A stretch of DNA of 64,000 nt from Barrientosiimonas humi (GCF_006716095.1 NZ_VFOK01000001.1:771375-835374), one strand, 5' to 3'; shown: positions 1 to 11,281, counted from the first letter of the stretch. Notes: generated from the sequence alone by a model not told the origin. Program-made: numbers and translations.

Positions 1-868
1 CGAGCGCGACCTTGCTGCGCTCGCGCAGCTCGCGCGAGACCGAGAAGTTCTCGTTGGGTGCGCACTTGGCGATGATCCGCATCGTCATCACGCCGCCGCT
101 CACCGACTCGACACCGGCGACCTCGGGTTCCTCGAGAAGCCTTTCGTCCCAAGGGGATTCGTCACGGATGTGCACGGTCACCGTGCGCAGGACCGCCAGC
201 ACCTTCTCCACGGGCTGGTCGTAGGCGACGGGGATGTCGACCAGCGCGGTCGACCAGCCCTGCGAACGGTTGCCGATGCGGATGATCTCGCCGTTGCGGA
301 TGTACCAGATCACCCCGTTGGCGTCGCGCAGGCGCGTCACCCGCAGCGTGACCTCCTCGACCGTCCCGATCGCCTCGCCGGTGTCGATGACGTCACCGAC
401 GCCGTACTGGTCCTCCAGGATCATGAACACGCCGGACAGGAAGTCCTTGACCAGGCTCTGCGCGCCGAAGCCGAGGGCGACGCCGCCGACGCCGGCGGAG
501 GCCATGAGCGGCCCGAGCGGCACCCCGAGCGTGGCCAGCACCGTGAGCACCGCGATGGTGCTGAGCACGATCGTCGTCGCCGACTTCAGCACCGACCCCA
601 TCGTCGCAGCCCGCTGCCGGCGCCGCTCCTCGTCGAGCCCGGTGGCCTCGCGCAGCATCCGGGTCGCCCGGCCGCCCTCGCCGGTGCGCTGCTCCATCGC
701 GCTCACCGCCTTGTCGATCGCGCGGTGGACGAGCCAGCGGGCGACCATGGTCAGGGCGAGGACGAGCACGATGGTGAGCGGGGCGCCGGCGAACCACGTC
801 CCGACCTGGTCCCAGGTCAGGTCGCCGACCGCCTGGGGGAGCGCGGCGAGCGTCAGGGCGAAAGACAT
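1..868 (-). CDS. MscS-family mechanosensitive ion channel, C-terminus beyond window
   Basis: Small-conductance mechanosensitive channel of the plasma membrane; family members open under membrane tension and release solutes on osmotic downshock. Reading from an ATG at 868, the protein has an N-terminal membrane segment (about residues 31-45), a basic/charged linker with an ERRRQRA stretch, a second membrane segment and the pore-lining helix around GVPLGPLMASAGVGGVALGFG, followed by the MscS beta domain (KDFLSGVFMILEDQYGVGD, then GTVEEVTLRVTRLRD). These are diagnostic for the family. The frame is open to base 1, so the C-terminus is missing. It is divergent from malQ with about 90 nt between them. 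Class is secure; the exact subfamily is not. Confidence 0.9.
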   Translation of the reverse strand, partial: MSFALTLAALPQAVGDLTWDQVGTWFAGAPLTIVLVLALTMVARWLVHRAIDKAVSAMEQRTGEGGRATRMLREATGLDEERRRQRAATMGSVLKSATTIVLSTIAVLTVLATLGVPLGPLMASAGVGGVALGFGAQSLVKDFLSGVFMILEDQYGVGDVIDTGEAIGTVEEVTLRVTRLRDANGVIWYIRNGEIIRIGNRSQGWSTALVDIPVAYDQPVEKVLAVLRTVTVHIRDESPWDERLLEEPEVAGVESVSGGVMTMRIIAKCAPNENFSVSRELRERSKVAL

Positions 869-956
869 GGCCCACATCCTCTCGTGCGCCGGGTGCTGGG
901 CAGTGAGACAGTAGGGGCGACCTCGCCTCACCCGTGCCCGAAAGCAGGACTTGCCG

Positions 957-3080
957 GTGCCTTCTGCCCCCAGCTCGACCCTCCAGGACCTGGCGCACGC
1001 GCATGACATCGCCACGGAGTACTGGGACTGGAAGGGCAACCACGTCAAGGTCAGCGACGACACGCTGCGCAGCGTCCTCGCCGCGCTCGACGTGCCCGCC
1101 GAGGGCGACGAGCAGGTCGCGCAGGCGATGGCCCGCAAGCGCGACGAGGCGTGGCGGCGCACGCTGCCCCCGGTCGTCGTGCTGCGCGAGGGCTGGACCC
1201 CGTGGGTCGCCGTGCACGTGCCCGACGGCGCCGAGATCAGCGCCGTGGTGCGGCTCGAGGACGGCACCGAGCGAGGGGTCACCTTCCCCGACAACCCGGT
1301 CCAGCCGCGCGACGTCGACGGCGCCCGGCTGGCCGAGATCACCGTCGAGCTGCCCGGCGACCTGCCGCTCGGCTACCACGAGCTGGTCGTCACCCGCGAG
1401 ACCAGCGGCGGCTTCGCCCGCTGCCCGGTGATCGTGACCCCCGAGCGGGTCGCGCTGCCCGAGGCGGTGCGCTCCTCCCCGGCGTGGGGCCTGATGACCC
1501 AGCTGTACTCCGTGCGCTCCGAGCAGTCCTGGGGCATCGGCGACGCGGCCGACCTCGCCGAGCTGGGGTCGTGGGGCGCGCGGCAGGGCGCCGACTTCGT
1601 GCTGGTCAACCCGATGCACGCCGCCGAGCCGGTCCCGACGATGGAGCCCTCGCCCTACCTGCCGACGACCCGGCGCTTCCTCAACCCGATGTACATCCGC
1701 GTCGAGGAGGTGCCCGAGATGGGGTACCTGTCCTCGGCCGAGCACCAGATGATCGAGTGGCACGGCGACGACGCGCGCCGCCTCAACGGCCTGGCCGACC
1801 TCGACCGCGACAGCAGCTGGGAGGCCAAGCAGGCCGCGCTGCGCATCGTCTTCCGGCAGCGGCGCACCCAGCGTCGGCACCGCGACTTCGAGGAGTTCTG
1901 CGAGCGGGCCGGGCAGGGCCTGGTCGACTACGCCACCTGGTGCGCGATCGTCGTCGACCGCGGGCTGCCGTGGTCCGACTGGCCCGAGGCGCTGCAGGAC
2001 CCGCGCAGCCCCGAGACCGCCGCGGAGCGCCAGCGCCTCGCCGACGAGGTCGAGTTCCACAGCTGGCTGCAGTGGATCGTGCAGCGGCAGTTCGCCGACG
2101 CCCAGCGCGAGCTGACCGCGGCCGGCATGTCCGTCGGCGTCGTCCACGACCTGGCCGTGGGCGTGCACCCGGGCGGGTCCGACTCCTGGGCGCTCGCCGA
2201 CGTGCTGGCCGGCGGGGTGCGCGTCGGGGCCCCGCCGGACGACTACAACGCGGCCGGTCAGAACTGGAGCCAGCCGCCGTGGCGACCCGACCGCCTGGCC
2301 GAGCAGGCGTACGCCCCCTATCGCGACATGCTGCGCACCTTGCTGCAGCTGTCGGGCGGGCTGCGCGTCGACCACATCATCGGGCTGTTCCGGCTGTGGT
2401 GGATCCCGCTCGGGAAGTCGGCGACCGAGGGCACGTACGTCCGCTACGACCACGAGGCGCTCGTCGGGATCCTCGCGCTCGAGGCGCACCGCGCCGGCGC
2501 GATCGTCATCGGCGAGGACCTCGGCACGGTCGAGGACTGGGTGCGCGACTACCTCACCGAGCGGGGTCTGCTCGGCACCTCGATCCTGTGGTTCGAGCGC
2601 AAGGACGGCTCGGCCCCGCGCGCGCCCGAGACCTATCGCGAGCTGTGCCTGGCGTCGGTGACCACGCACGACCTGCCGCCCACCGCCGGATACCTGCAGG
2701 GCGAGCACATCACGGTGCGCGACGAGCTGGGGCTGCTGCCCGACAGCCTCGAGGAGACGATGGTCGAGGACGAGCGCCAGCGCGAGGCGGTGCTGAGCGA
2801 CCTGCGCTCGCGCGGCCTCATCGGCGAGCAGGCGACGGTCGAGGAGCAGGTCAACGCCCTCTACCGCTACCTCACGTTCAGCCCCGCCCGGCTGCTCGGC
2901 GTCGCCGTGCCCGACCTGGTCGGCGACGTGCGCACGATCAACCAGCCCGGCACCGACGAGGAGTACCCCAACTGGCGGCTGCCGCTGGCCAACGCCGACC
3001 GCGAGCCGCTGATGCTCGAGGACGTCATGGTCAGCCGTCGCGCCAAGCGGTTGATCCGCGCCGTCGGCAGCCGCCGCTGA
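957..3080 (+). CDS. malQ: 4-alpha-glucanotransferase (amylomaltase, GH77)
   Basis: Transfers alpha-1,4-glucan segments between maltodextrins in cytosolic maltodextrin/glycogen metabolism. The 707-aa protein carries an N-terminal actinobacterial-type beta domain (about residues 1-150) and then the GH77 barrel. The nucleophile region RVDHIIGLFRLWW (Asp near residue 472), the acid/base region GEDLGTVEDW (Glu near 520) and the SVTTHDLPPT segment are all present. The GTG at 957 is preferred to the TTG at 951 because an AGGA at 946-949 sits 7 nt before it. It converges on pepN with a hairpin between them. No other maltodextrin genes are adjacent. Confidence 0.95.
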   Translation: MPSAPSSTLQDLAHAHDIATEYWDWKGNHVKVSDDTLRSVLAALDVPAEGDEQVAQAMARKRDEAWRRTLPPVVVLREGWTPWVAVHVPDGAEISAVVRLEDGTERGVTFPDNPVQPRDVDGARLAEITVELPGDLPLGYHELVVTRETSGGFARCPVIVTPERVALPEAVRSSPAWGLMTQLYSVRSEQSWGIGDAADLAELGSWGARQGADFVLVNPMHAAEPVPTMEPSPYLPTTRRFLNPMYIRVEEVPEMGYLSSAEHQMIEWHGDDARRLNGLADLDRDSSWEAKQAALRIVFRQRRTQRRHRDFEEFCERAGQGLVDYATWCAIVVDRGLPWSDWPEALQDPRSPETAAERQRLADEVEFHSWLQWIVQRQFADAQRELTAAGMSVGVVHDLAVGVHPGGSDSWALADVLAGGVRVGAPPDDYNAAGQNWSQPPWRPDRLAEQAYAPYRDMLRTLLQLSGGLRVDHIIGLFRLWWIPLGKSATEGTYVRYDHEALVGILALEAHRAGAIVIGEDLGTVEDWVRDYLTERGLLGTSILWFERKDGSAPRAPETYRELCLASVTTHDLPPTAGYLQGEHITVRDELGLLPDSLEETMVEDERQREAVLSDLRSRGLIGEQATVEEQVNALYRYLTFSPARLLGVAVPDLVGDVRTINQPGTDEEYPNWRLPLANADREPLMLEDVMVSRRAKRLIRAVGSRR

Positions 3081-3109
3081 CGCGCACGCCCCGCCCCCGC
3101 CGTACGCCC

Positions 3110-3144
3110 TCGGCCCCGCCCGCGGACGTCGCGGACGGGGCCGA
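3110..3144. terminator. Hairpin between convergent malQ and pepN
   Basis: TCGGCCCCG (3110-3118) pairs perfectly with CGGGGCCGA (3136-3144), and further GC-rich pairing is possible in the loop. It lies between two convergent stops and could serve both strands. No U-tract follows, as is common in high-GC actinobacteria. Confidence 0.55.
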
Positions 3145-3177
3145 TGGCTGGGTCAGCCGGGGACGGCCGAGGCCGGC

Positions 3178-5760
<2,583 letters not shown>

Positions 5761-5831
5761 GACGGCTCCTTCGCGCGTCAGGGGTGGAAGCGGCCTCATC
5801 GTGGCACAGGGCCGGGTGGCAGGATGAGCGG

Positions 5832-6485
5832 GTGACGACTTCACCGAGCTCCACCAGCAGCGGCCGCACGTCGGCCGAGATGTTCTTCGACCCGCTGTGC
5901 CCGTGGGCCTGGATGACCTCCCGCTGGCTGATCGAGGCCGCGAAGGTGCGCGACCTCGACATCACCTGGACGGTCATGAGCCTCTCGGTGCTCAACGAGG
6001 GACGTGACCTCGACGAGAAGTACCGCGCGCTCATGGACCGCGGCTGGGGCCCGGTCCGGGTGCTCGTCAAGGCCGCCCAGGACCACGGCCCGGAGGTGCT
6101 GGGCGACCTCTACACCGCGATCGGCACCCGCCGCCACCCCGGTGGCCGCGGCGGTGACGACGCCGACATGAAGGCGGTCGTCGAGGAGTCGCTGGCCGAG
6201 GTCGGGCTCCCGGCCGAGCTCATCGAGGTCTGGGAGAACGTCCCGGGCGACGACGTCGACAAGGCGCTGCGGGCCAGCCACCAGCGCGCCATCGACCTGG
6301 TGGGCGACGACGTCGGCACCCCCGTGGTCGCCGTGGAGGGCGTCGCCTTCTTCGGCCCCGTGGTCACCCCGGCGCCCAAGGGCGAGGCCGCGGGACGGCT
6401 CTGGGACGGCTGCCTGCTCGTCGCCGGGACGCCCGGCTTCTACGAGCTCAAGCGCAGCCGCGACGCCGAGCCCGACTTCAGCTGA
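5832..6485 (+). CDS. DsbA-family mycothiol-dependent nitroreductase-like protein (Rv2466c type)
   Basis: A thioredoxin-fold oxidoreductase of 217 aa. The active-site segment FFDPLCPWAW near the N-terminus gives a CPWA motif with the catalytic Cys at about residue 23. In Mycobacterium the Rv2466c relative uses mycothiol/mycoredoxin as electron donor and reduces nitro compounds and disulfides; the same role here is inferred from family resemblance. The C-terminal GTPVVAVEGVAFFGPVVTP segment contains the cis-Pro region of the fold. GTG at 5832 is the start best matching the family. rpiB follows after 11 nt, so the two are probably co-transcribed. Confidence 0.85.
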   Translation: MTTSPSSTSSGRTSAEMFFDPLCPWAWMTSRWLIEAAKVRDLDITWTVMSLSVLNEGRDLDEKYRALMDRGWGPVRVLVKAAQDHGPEVLGDLYTAIGTRRHPGGRGGDDADMKAVVEESLAEVGLPAELIEVWENVPGDDVDKALRASHQRAIDLVGDDVGTPVVAVEGVAFFGPVVTPAPKGEAAGRLWDGCLLVAGTPGFYELKRSRDAEPDFS

Positions 6486-6496
6486 GGGGCGGGCCG

Positions 6497-6964
6497 ATGC
6501 GCGTTCACGTCGGTGGCGACCACGCCGCCTTCGAGCTGCAGCAGCACCTGGTGACCTGGCTCGCCGAGCAGGGCCACGAGGTCATCGACCACGGGCCGAC
6601 CGAGCTCGACCCGCAGGACGACTACCCGGTCTACGTCCTGCGCGCCGCCGAGGCGGTGCGCGACGACCCGGGGTCGCTCGGCATCGTGCTGGGCGGGTCG
6701 GGCAACGGTGAGCAGATGGCCGCCAACAAGGTCGAGGGCATCCGCGCCGCGCTGTGCTCCACGGTCGAGCTGGCCCGGCTGTCGCGGGAGCACAACGACG
6801 CCCAGGTGCTCTCCATCGGCGGCCGCTTCACCGCCCCCGAGCTGGCCGAGGAGATGGTCGCGACCTTCCTCGGCACGCCGTTCACCGGGGAGGCGCGTCA
6901 CCAGCGCCGCATCGACATGGTGCGGGCGTACGAGGCCGACGGCACCCTGCCGCCGCTGTCCTGA
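6497..6964 (+). CDS. rpiB: Ribose-5-phosphate isomerase B (RpiB/LacAB family)
   Basis: Interconverts ribose 5-phosphate and ribulose 5-phosphate in the pentose phosphate pathway. The 155-aa protein begins MRVHVGGDHAAFELQ, the RpiB phosphate/sugar-binding start, and carries the GIVLGGSGNGEQMAANKV motif. That segment has Ser-Gly-Asn-Gly in place of the common Cys-Gly-Thr-Gly, as in mycobacterial-type RpiB, where the catalytic base is Glu rather than Cys. The length is normal. It lies 11 nt after the mycothiol-type reductase gene. Confidence 0.93.
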   Translation: MRVHVGGDHAAFELQQHLVTWLAEQGHEVIDHGPTELDPQDDYPVYVLRAAEAVRDDPGSLGIVLGGSGNGEQMAANKVEGIRAALCSTVELARLSREHNDAQVLSIGGRFTAPELAEEMVATFLGTPFTGEARHQRRIDMVRAYEADGTLPPLS

Positions 6965-7017
6965 CCGACCGGCTCGCTCCGCCCGTACGCCCGTGCGGGT
7001 GGAGCGCGGGCCCTTAT

Positions 7018-7060
7018 ACCCGCCTCGAATGCATAGGGTCGGGAAAGCATGCTTAAAGGG
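7018..7060 (+). promoter_or_regulatory. AT-richer palindromic segment upstream of the PP2C phosphatase
   Basis: The 145-nt gap before the phosphatase gene holds a perfect 10-bp palindrome AAGCATGCTT (7045-7054) in a locally AT-rich patch that also includes TATACC, GCATAGGGT and two TAAAG repeats. It is a plausible promoter/operator area. The regulator and the true -10 element are unknown. Confidence 0.3.
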
Positions 7061-7109
7061 TTGGTAAAGACCTCACGGATCGACGCCCTCGCGTCGCTAC
7101 GTTGCCCGC

Positions 7110-8219
7110 GTGAGCATCGATCTGACGGCCCGGGCCCGTCGCACCCGCCACGCGGTTGCGACGTCGAGCCTGCCCGAGCCGTTCCAGGCGGGCCTGCGCC
7201 GCGAGCGTTGGCTCACCACGCTCCTGCTCGTGCTCACCGCGCTGATGACGCTCGCGTTCGTGCTGCGCCCGGTCAGCCTGACCCTCGCGCCGGTCGTGCC
7301 GCTCGTCGTGGCGGCGGGGCTGTTCCTGCACGCCGCGCGGATGTACGTCGTCTTCGCCGCCGTCGCGGCCGGGATGCTCGTCACCTCGCTCAACGCACCG
7401 GCGCCGCCGGTGACGCTCGCGGCCATCGCCGTCGTCATGCTGCTGATGCTCGCCGTCGAGCGCCGGCGGATGCGCGCGGGCATCCCGCAGGAGGTCGGCG
7501 TCAGCATCCTCACCGACCTGCGCGCCCAGCTCGAGCGCCAGGCGCAGGTCGGCGACGACCTGCCCGCCGGCTGGCACCTCGACAGCAGCGTCCGGGCGGC
7601 GCACGGCGAGGCGCTGTCGGGCGACTTCCTGCTCACCCACCGCTCCGAGGACGACCTGCTCGAGGTGCTGCTGGTCGACGTCGCCGGCAAGGGCCTGCAG
7701 ACCGGCACCCGCTCGCTCATGCTCAGCGGCGCCTTCTCCGGGCTGCTCGGCTCGACCCCGCCCGAGGGTCTGCTCGCCGCCGCCAACCGCTACCTCGTCC
7801 GGCAGAGCTGGCCCGACGGCTATGCCACGGCCGTGCACCTCGCACTCGACCTGCGCACCGGCGACTACTCGCTCGCCAGCGCCGGCCACCCGGCCGCGAT
7901 GCACCACCACGCCGGCGCCGGGCGCTGGCAGGAGCGCAGCGACGCCCGCGGCGTGATGCTCGGCGTGCTCGACTCCGGGCTGGTGAGCTACGAGCGGGTC
8001 AGCGGCCGGCTCGAGCGCGGCGATGCGCTGCTGCTCTACTCGGACGGCATGATCGAGAGCCCCGAGCTGGACCTGGGGCAGGGGATGGACCGGATGCTCG
8101 GCGCGGCCGACCGGGTCGTCGCCTGCGAGCCGGGCGCGGGGGAGGCGGCGCAGATCTGCGACTTCGCCTGCGCCGGCGAGGACGACGACCGCACCACGGT
8201 GCTGCTGCGCCGCGAGTGA
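7110..8219 (+). CDS. Membrane-anchored PP2C/SpoIIE-type serine phosphatase
   Basis: Predicted metal-dependent Ser/Thr phosphatase of the kind that regulates anti-sigma-factor antagonists. The 369-aa protein has about three hydrophobic segments (residues about 36-120), a short basic linker, and a C-terminal PPM/SpoIIE domain with the metal-binding motifs GDFLL, LLVDVAGKG, YATAVHLALDL, SAGHPAAM, LLLYSDGMIES and the terminal EDDDRTTVLL. All key acidic residues appear intact. There is no GAF or PAS sensor domain, so any sensing would be through the membrane part. No anti-sigma or STAS gene is adjacent. A strong hairpin follows. Confidence 0.88.
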   Translation: MSIDLTARARRTRHAVATSSLPEPFQAGLRRERWLTTLLLVLTALMTLAFVLRPVSLTLAPVVPLVVAAGLFLHAARMYVVFAAVAAGMLVTSLNAPAPPVTLAAIAVVMLLMLAVERRRMRAGIPQEVGVSILTDLRAQLERQAQVGDDLPAGWHLDSSVRAAHGEALSGDFLLTHRSEDDLLEVLLVDVAGKGLQTGTRSLMLSGAFSGLLGSTPPEGLLAAANRYLVRQSWPDGYATAVHLALDLRTGDYSLASAGHPAAMHHHAGAGRWQERSDARGVMLGVLDSGLVSYERVSGRLERGDALLLYSDGMIESPELDLGQGMDRMLGAADRVVACEPGAGEAAQICDFACAGEDDDRTTVLLRRE

Positions 8220-8288
8220 GAGTGCGAGGGAGAGCCGGCGAGGTGCCGGTCCCTGCGGGAGCCGGCGAGGGCGTACGGCGGGACGGGA

Positions 8289-8316
8289 AAGGGCCGGGGC
8301 GTGCGCCCCGGCCCTT
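8289..8316. terminator. Perfect 12-bp hairpin, bidirectional terminator
   Basis: AAGGGCCGGGGC (8289-8300), a 4-nt GTGC loop and the perfect complement 8305-8316 ending in CTT. It lies between the convergent phosphatase and MT0933-like genes and has a short A-run on one side and T-run on the other, so it can terminate transcription from both. Confidence 0.85.
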
Positions 8317-8336
8317 CGTGATGTCAGCGGCAGTGC

Positions 8337-8564
8337 TTACTGCTGCTGGCCGCCGTCCTGCTGCTGCCCGTCCTGCTGCTGGCCGGCGTCCTGCTGTGCG
8401 TCACCGCCGAGGCGCTCGTTGGCGAAGTCCTGACCCTGGTCGACCTTGTCGGCGTACTGGCCGCCGGTCTTCTCGTCGATGAAGTCGCCGCCCTTCTCGA
8501 CACCCTGGGACACCTTGTCCGGGTTGTTGCCGAGGGCGTCCTTGGCGTTGTCCATCAGACCCAT
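8337..8564 (-). CDS. MT0933/Rv0909-like antitoxin-family small protein
   Basis: A 75-aa acidic protein whose first half (MGLMDNAKDALGNNPDKV, then FIDEKTGGQYADKVDQG) matches the MT0933 antitoxin family, which usually has CsbD-like low-complexity character. The C-terminal third is almost pure Gln/Asp/Gly (QQQDGQQQDGGQQQ). The ATG at 8564 has AGGAGT about 8 nt upstream. No partner toxin lies beside it: the neighbours are a phosphatase and tRNA genes. A stress-protein role is as likely as an antitoxin role. Confidence 0.8.
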   Translation of the reverse strand: MGLMDNAKDALGNNPDKVSQGVEKGGDFIDEKTGGQYADKVDQGQDFANERLGGDAQQDAGQQQDGQQQDGGQQQ

Positions 8565-8749
8565 GGAGATCACTCCTGTTGTTGGGGGCACACATTGCAG
8601 CCGGCCGGTCCCGGCCGGCGTCGCCCAACCTACGCACGCGTCTACCGCCGGGACAAGGGTGGAGTCGGACTGCTCCGGCGCAGCGGGTACGATTGCCGCC
8701 GCACTGCGGATCGGCCGCCGACGGGCTCGGCCGGCACGAACGGGTGCAC

Positions 8750-8823
8750 GCGGGTGTAGCTCAATGGTAGAGCCCCAGTCTTCCAAACTGGCTACGCGAG
8801 TTCGATTCTCGTCACCCGCTCCA
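8750..8823 (+). tRNA. tRNA-Gly (anticodon TCC)
   Basis: Acceptor GCGGGTG (8750-8756) pairs with CACCCGC (8813-8819). The D arm (TAGCTCAATGGTAGAG), anticodon loop CTTCCAA with anticodon TCC, and T arm GTTCGATTC are intact. The CCA tail is encoded at 8821-8823. It reads GGA and, by wobble, GGG glycine codons. Confidence 0.97.
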
Positions 8824-8866
8824 GGTCTCGGCCACCCCTTGCGACCGTGACTCGAGGGGGACACGA

Positions 8867-8940
8867 CGGGGTATGGCGCAGCTTGGTAGCGCGTCCGCTT
8901 TGGGAGCGGAAGGCCGCCGGTTCGAATCCGGCTACCCCGA
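8867..8940 (+). tRNA. tRNA-Pro (anticodon TGG)
   Basis: Acceptor CGGGGTA (8867-8873) pairs with TACCCCG (8933-8939), discriminator A at 8940. Anticodon stem TCCGC/GCGGA encloses loop TTTGGGA, giving anticodon TGG. The T arm contains GGTTCGAATCC. CCA is not encoded, unlike the preceding tRNA-Gly, so it must be added after transcription. tig follows 103 nt downstream. Confidence 0.97.
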
Positions 8941-9043
8941 CCGTTAGCATGGGCGCTCGTGCTGCGCCCGGACTGACGCGCGCGCAAGCCGCAAGATCCC
9001 CGCGATCCGAAGCATCGATCCCAAGCAATCTGGAGTGCAGGCA

Positions 9044-10444
9044 GTGAAGAGTGCCGTCGAGAACCTCAACCCGACCCGCGTCAAGCTGAGCGTCGAGGTC
9101 CCCTACGACGAGCTCAAGCCGAGCCTCGACGAGGCCTACGCCGCGATCGGCCAGCAGATCCAGATCCCCGGCTTCCGCAAGGGCAAGGTCCCGGCGCGGA
9201 TCATCGACCAGCGCGTCGGCCGCGAGGCCGTGCTGCAGGAGGCCATCAACGAGGCGCTGCCGGAGTTCTTCGGCAAGGCCGTCGACGAGCACGACCTGCA
9301 GCCGCTCGGCCAGCCCGAGGTGGAGATCACCGAGGTGCCCACCGACGAGAGCTCGGAGCTGAAGTTCACCGTCGAGGTCGACACCCGCCCCGAGATCACC
9401 CTGCCCGACTTCTCCGCCATCTCCGTCGAGGTCGACCCGCTCGAGGTCTCCGACGACGACGTCGAGGAGGGCCTGACGACCCTGCGCGAGCGTTTCGGCA
9501 CCCTCGTCGGCGTCGAGCGCCCGGCCGCCCAGGGCGACTTCGTCTCCATCGACCTGACCGCCAAGGTCGGCGACCAGGAGGTCGACTCGGTCAACGGCGT
9601 GTCCTACGAGGTCGGCAGCGGCAACATGCTCCCCGGCATGGACGAGGCCATCGAGGGCCTGTCGGCCGGCGAGAGCAAGGAGTTCACCGCTCCGCTGGCC
9701 GGTGGCGACTTCGAGGGCCAGGACGCCGACTGCGTCGTCACGGTCGTCTCCGTCAAGGAGCGTCAGCTGCCCGAGCTCGACGACGACTTCGCCCAGCTGG
9801 CCTCCGAGCACGACACCATCGACGAGCTCAAGACCGAGGTGCGCGAGCAGGTCGAGCAGCGCAAGAAGTTCGAGCAGGGCATCCAGGCTCGCGACAAGGT
9901 GCTCGACCAGCTGCTCGACACCGTCGAGATCGGCGTGCCCGAGTCGATCGTCAAGGCCGAGGTCGACTCCCACCTCGAGGGCGAGAACCGCATGGACGAC
10001 GACGAGCACCGCGGCGAGGTCGACGAGAGCACCCGGCGTGCGCTGAAGACCCAGTTCCTGCTCGACGAGATCGTCAAGCGCGACGAGGTCCAGGTGTCGC
10101 AGGAGGAGCTCATCGAGTACCTCATCATGAGCGCCCAGCAGTACGGCATGGACCCGAACCAGTTCGCCCAGGCCCTCGACAGCCAGGGCCAGGTGCCCGC
10201 CGTCATGGGTGAGGTCGCGCGGCGCAAGGCGCTGTCGACCGTGCTGGAGCAGGTCGCCGTGACCGACACCAACGGCCAGACCGTCGACCTCGGCGAGCTC
10301 GACGTCGAGGACGAGGCCGACGACGACGTCGCCGACGACGAGGCTCAGCCGGCCGACGACGACGCCGCGACCGCCGAGGCGACCGACGCCGACGCCACCG
10401 CCGGTGACGACGACGCGACCGACGCGGAGACGACCAAGGCCTGA
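9044..10444 (+). CDS. tig: Trigger factor, ribosome-associated chaperone and prolyl isomerase
   Basis: Binds the ribosome exit site and helps nascent chains fold. The 466-aa protein starts MKSAVENLNPTRVKLSVEVP, the standard actinobacterial beginning, and has the ribosome-binding GFRKGKVP loop (about residue 45), the FKBP-type PPIase domain (around residues 155-240) and the long helical C-terminal substrate-binding domain. After about residue 420 the protein is a strongly acidic Asp/Ala tail, typical of the phylum. The GTG at 9044 has GGAG (9032-9035) 8 nt upstream, better than the earlier GTG at 9035. It precedes the clpP genes, the conserved tig-clpP-clpX order. Confidence 0.97.
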   Translation: MKSAVENLNPTRVKLSVEVPYDELKPSLDEAYAAIGQQIQIPGFRKGKVPARIIDQRVGREAVLQEAINEALPEFFGKAVDEHDLQPLGQPEVEITEVPTDESSELKFTVEVDTRPEITLPDFSAISVEVDPLEVSDDDVEEGLTTLRERFGTLVGVERPAAQGDFVSIDLTAKVGDQEVDSVNGVSYEVGSGNMLPGMDEAIEGLSAGESKEFTAPLAGGDFEGQDADCVVTVVSVKERQLPELDDDFAQLASEHDTIDELKTEVREQVEQRKKFEQGIQARDKVLDQLLDTVEIGVPESIVKAEVDSHLEGENRMDDDEHRGEVDESTRRALKTQFLLDEIVKRDEVQVSQEELIEYLIMSAQQYGMDPNQFAQALDSQGQVPAVMGEVARRKALSTVLEQVAVTDTNGQTVDLGELDVEDEADDDVADDEAQPADDDAATAEATDADATAGDDDATDAETTKA

Positions 10445-10463
10445 CCCCGAGCAGGCGAGACGT

Positions 10464-10496
10464 AAGGCCCCGGTGCGCACGGCGTACCGGGGCCTT
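10464..10496 (+). terminator. Hairpin after tig
   Basis: AAGGCCCCGGT (10464-10474) pairs perfectly with ACCGGGGCCTT (10486-10496) over an 11-nt loop. It lies 20 nt after the tig stop and separates tig transcription from the clpP1 promoter region. Confidence 0.8.
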
Positions 10497-10499
10497 CGC

Positions 10500-10649
10500 A
10501 CGTGCCGACGCCCTCCGGTCGACCGCGCGATTGCGCCGTGGGCGAACACCGCCCGGGGCCGGGAGTTTCGCGCGCAGCCGTGACGTTAGGGTCCGGTGAA
10601 GAGGTCACCTGAGCCGCCAGGGACGGCGGCACGAGGAGATGGAGACGCA
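10500..10649 (+). promoter_or_regulatory. Probable clpP1P2 promoter region
   Basis: About 150 nt between the tig terminator and clpP1. TAGGGT (10587-10592) fits the loose actinobacterial TANNNT -10 pattern. CGCGCGATTGCGC near 10525-10537 is a short symmetrical GC motif vaguely like ClgR-type boxes, but it does not match well enough to claim one. The ribosome binding site is GAGGAGA at 10633-10639. Confidence 0.35.
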
Positions 10650-11273
10650 GTGACATCGATGGAGACCCAGCGCCCGGTCGCGGGGCTGGACGACCAGATC
10701 TACAACCGCCTGCTCAAGGAACGCATCATCTTCCTGGGCTCCGACGTGCGCGACGACAACGCCAACGCGATCTGCGCGCAGCTGCTTCTCCTGGCGGCGG
10801 AGGACCCCGAGAAGGACATCTGGCTCTACATCAACAGCCCGGGCGGATCGGTCACCGCCGGCATGGCGATCTTCGACACGATGCAGTGGGTGCCCAACGA
10901 CGTGGCGACCGTGGCCATGGGTCTCGCGGCCAGCATGGGCCAGTTCCTGCTGTCGGCCGGTGCCCCCGGCAAGCGCTACGCCACGCCGCACGCGCGGATC
11001 ATGATGCACCAGCCGCTGGGTGGCATCCAGGGCACGGCGTCCGACGTCAAGACCCAGGCCGAGCAGCTGCTGTTCATCAAGAAGCAGATGGCCGAGCTCA
11101 TCGCCGAGCACACGGGTCAGTCGATCGAGCAGATCGAGGCCGACTCCGACCGTGACCGGTGGTTCAGCGCGACCGAGGCCAAGGAGTACGGCTTCGTCGA
11201 CCACGTCTTCGAGCGCTCCACCGACCGCACCGACGCCACCGACGACGTCGACGCCGACGACGTCCGCAAGTGA
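10650..11273 (+). CDS. clpP1: ATP-dependent Clp protease proteolytic subunit 1
   Basis: One of two ClpP subunits that form the actinobacterial ClpP1P2 barrel. It degrades proteins unfolded by ClpX or ClpC1. From the GTG at 10650 it is 207 aa, with the complete Ser-His-Asp triad: Ser95 in [11 protein letters not shown], His120 in [10 protein letters not shown] and Asp169 in [15 protein letters not shown] (10633-10639) lies about 10 nt before the start; an internal ATG at 10659 is an alternative. The last codons are an acidic tail. Its stop overlaps the Shine-Dalgarno of clpP2, so the two are coupled. Confidence 0.95.
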   Translation: MTSMETQRPVAGLDDQIYNRLLKERIIFLGSDVRDDNANAICAQLLLLAAEDPEKDIWLYINSPGGSVTAGMAIFDTMQWVPNDVATVAMGLAASMGQFLLSAGAPGKRYATPHARIMMHQPLGGIQGTASDVKTQAEQLLFIKKQMAELIAEHTGQSIEQIEADSDRDRWFSATEAKEYGFVDHVFERSTDRTDATDDVDADDVRK

Positions 11274-11281
11274 GGAACGAC

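Noticed and set aside
393..2708. Very long open frame antisense to malQ (771 codons)
   Set aside because: It lies on the opposite strand of a clear GH77 gene and reads as Arg/Ala/Gly/His-rich nonsense, the usual product of high GC.
7053..7910. 285-codon frame antisense to the PP2C phosphatase
   Set aside because: His/Arg/Gly-rich shadow of a gene with all PPM motifs.
8792..10549. Long antisense open frame over tig (585 codons)
   Set aside because: Leu/Val/Asp repeats with no family features; tig on the other strand is certain.
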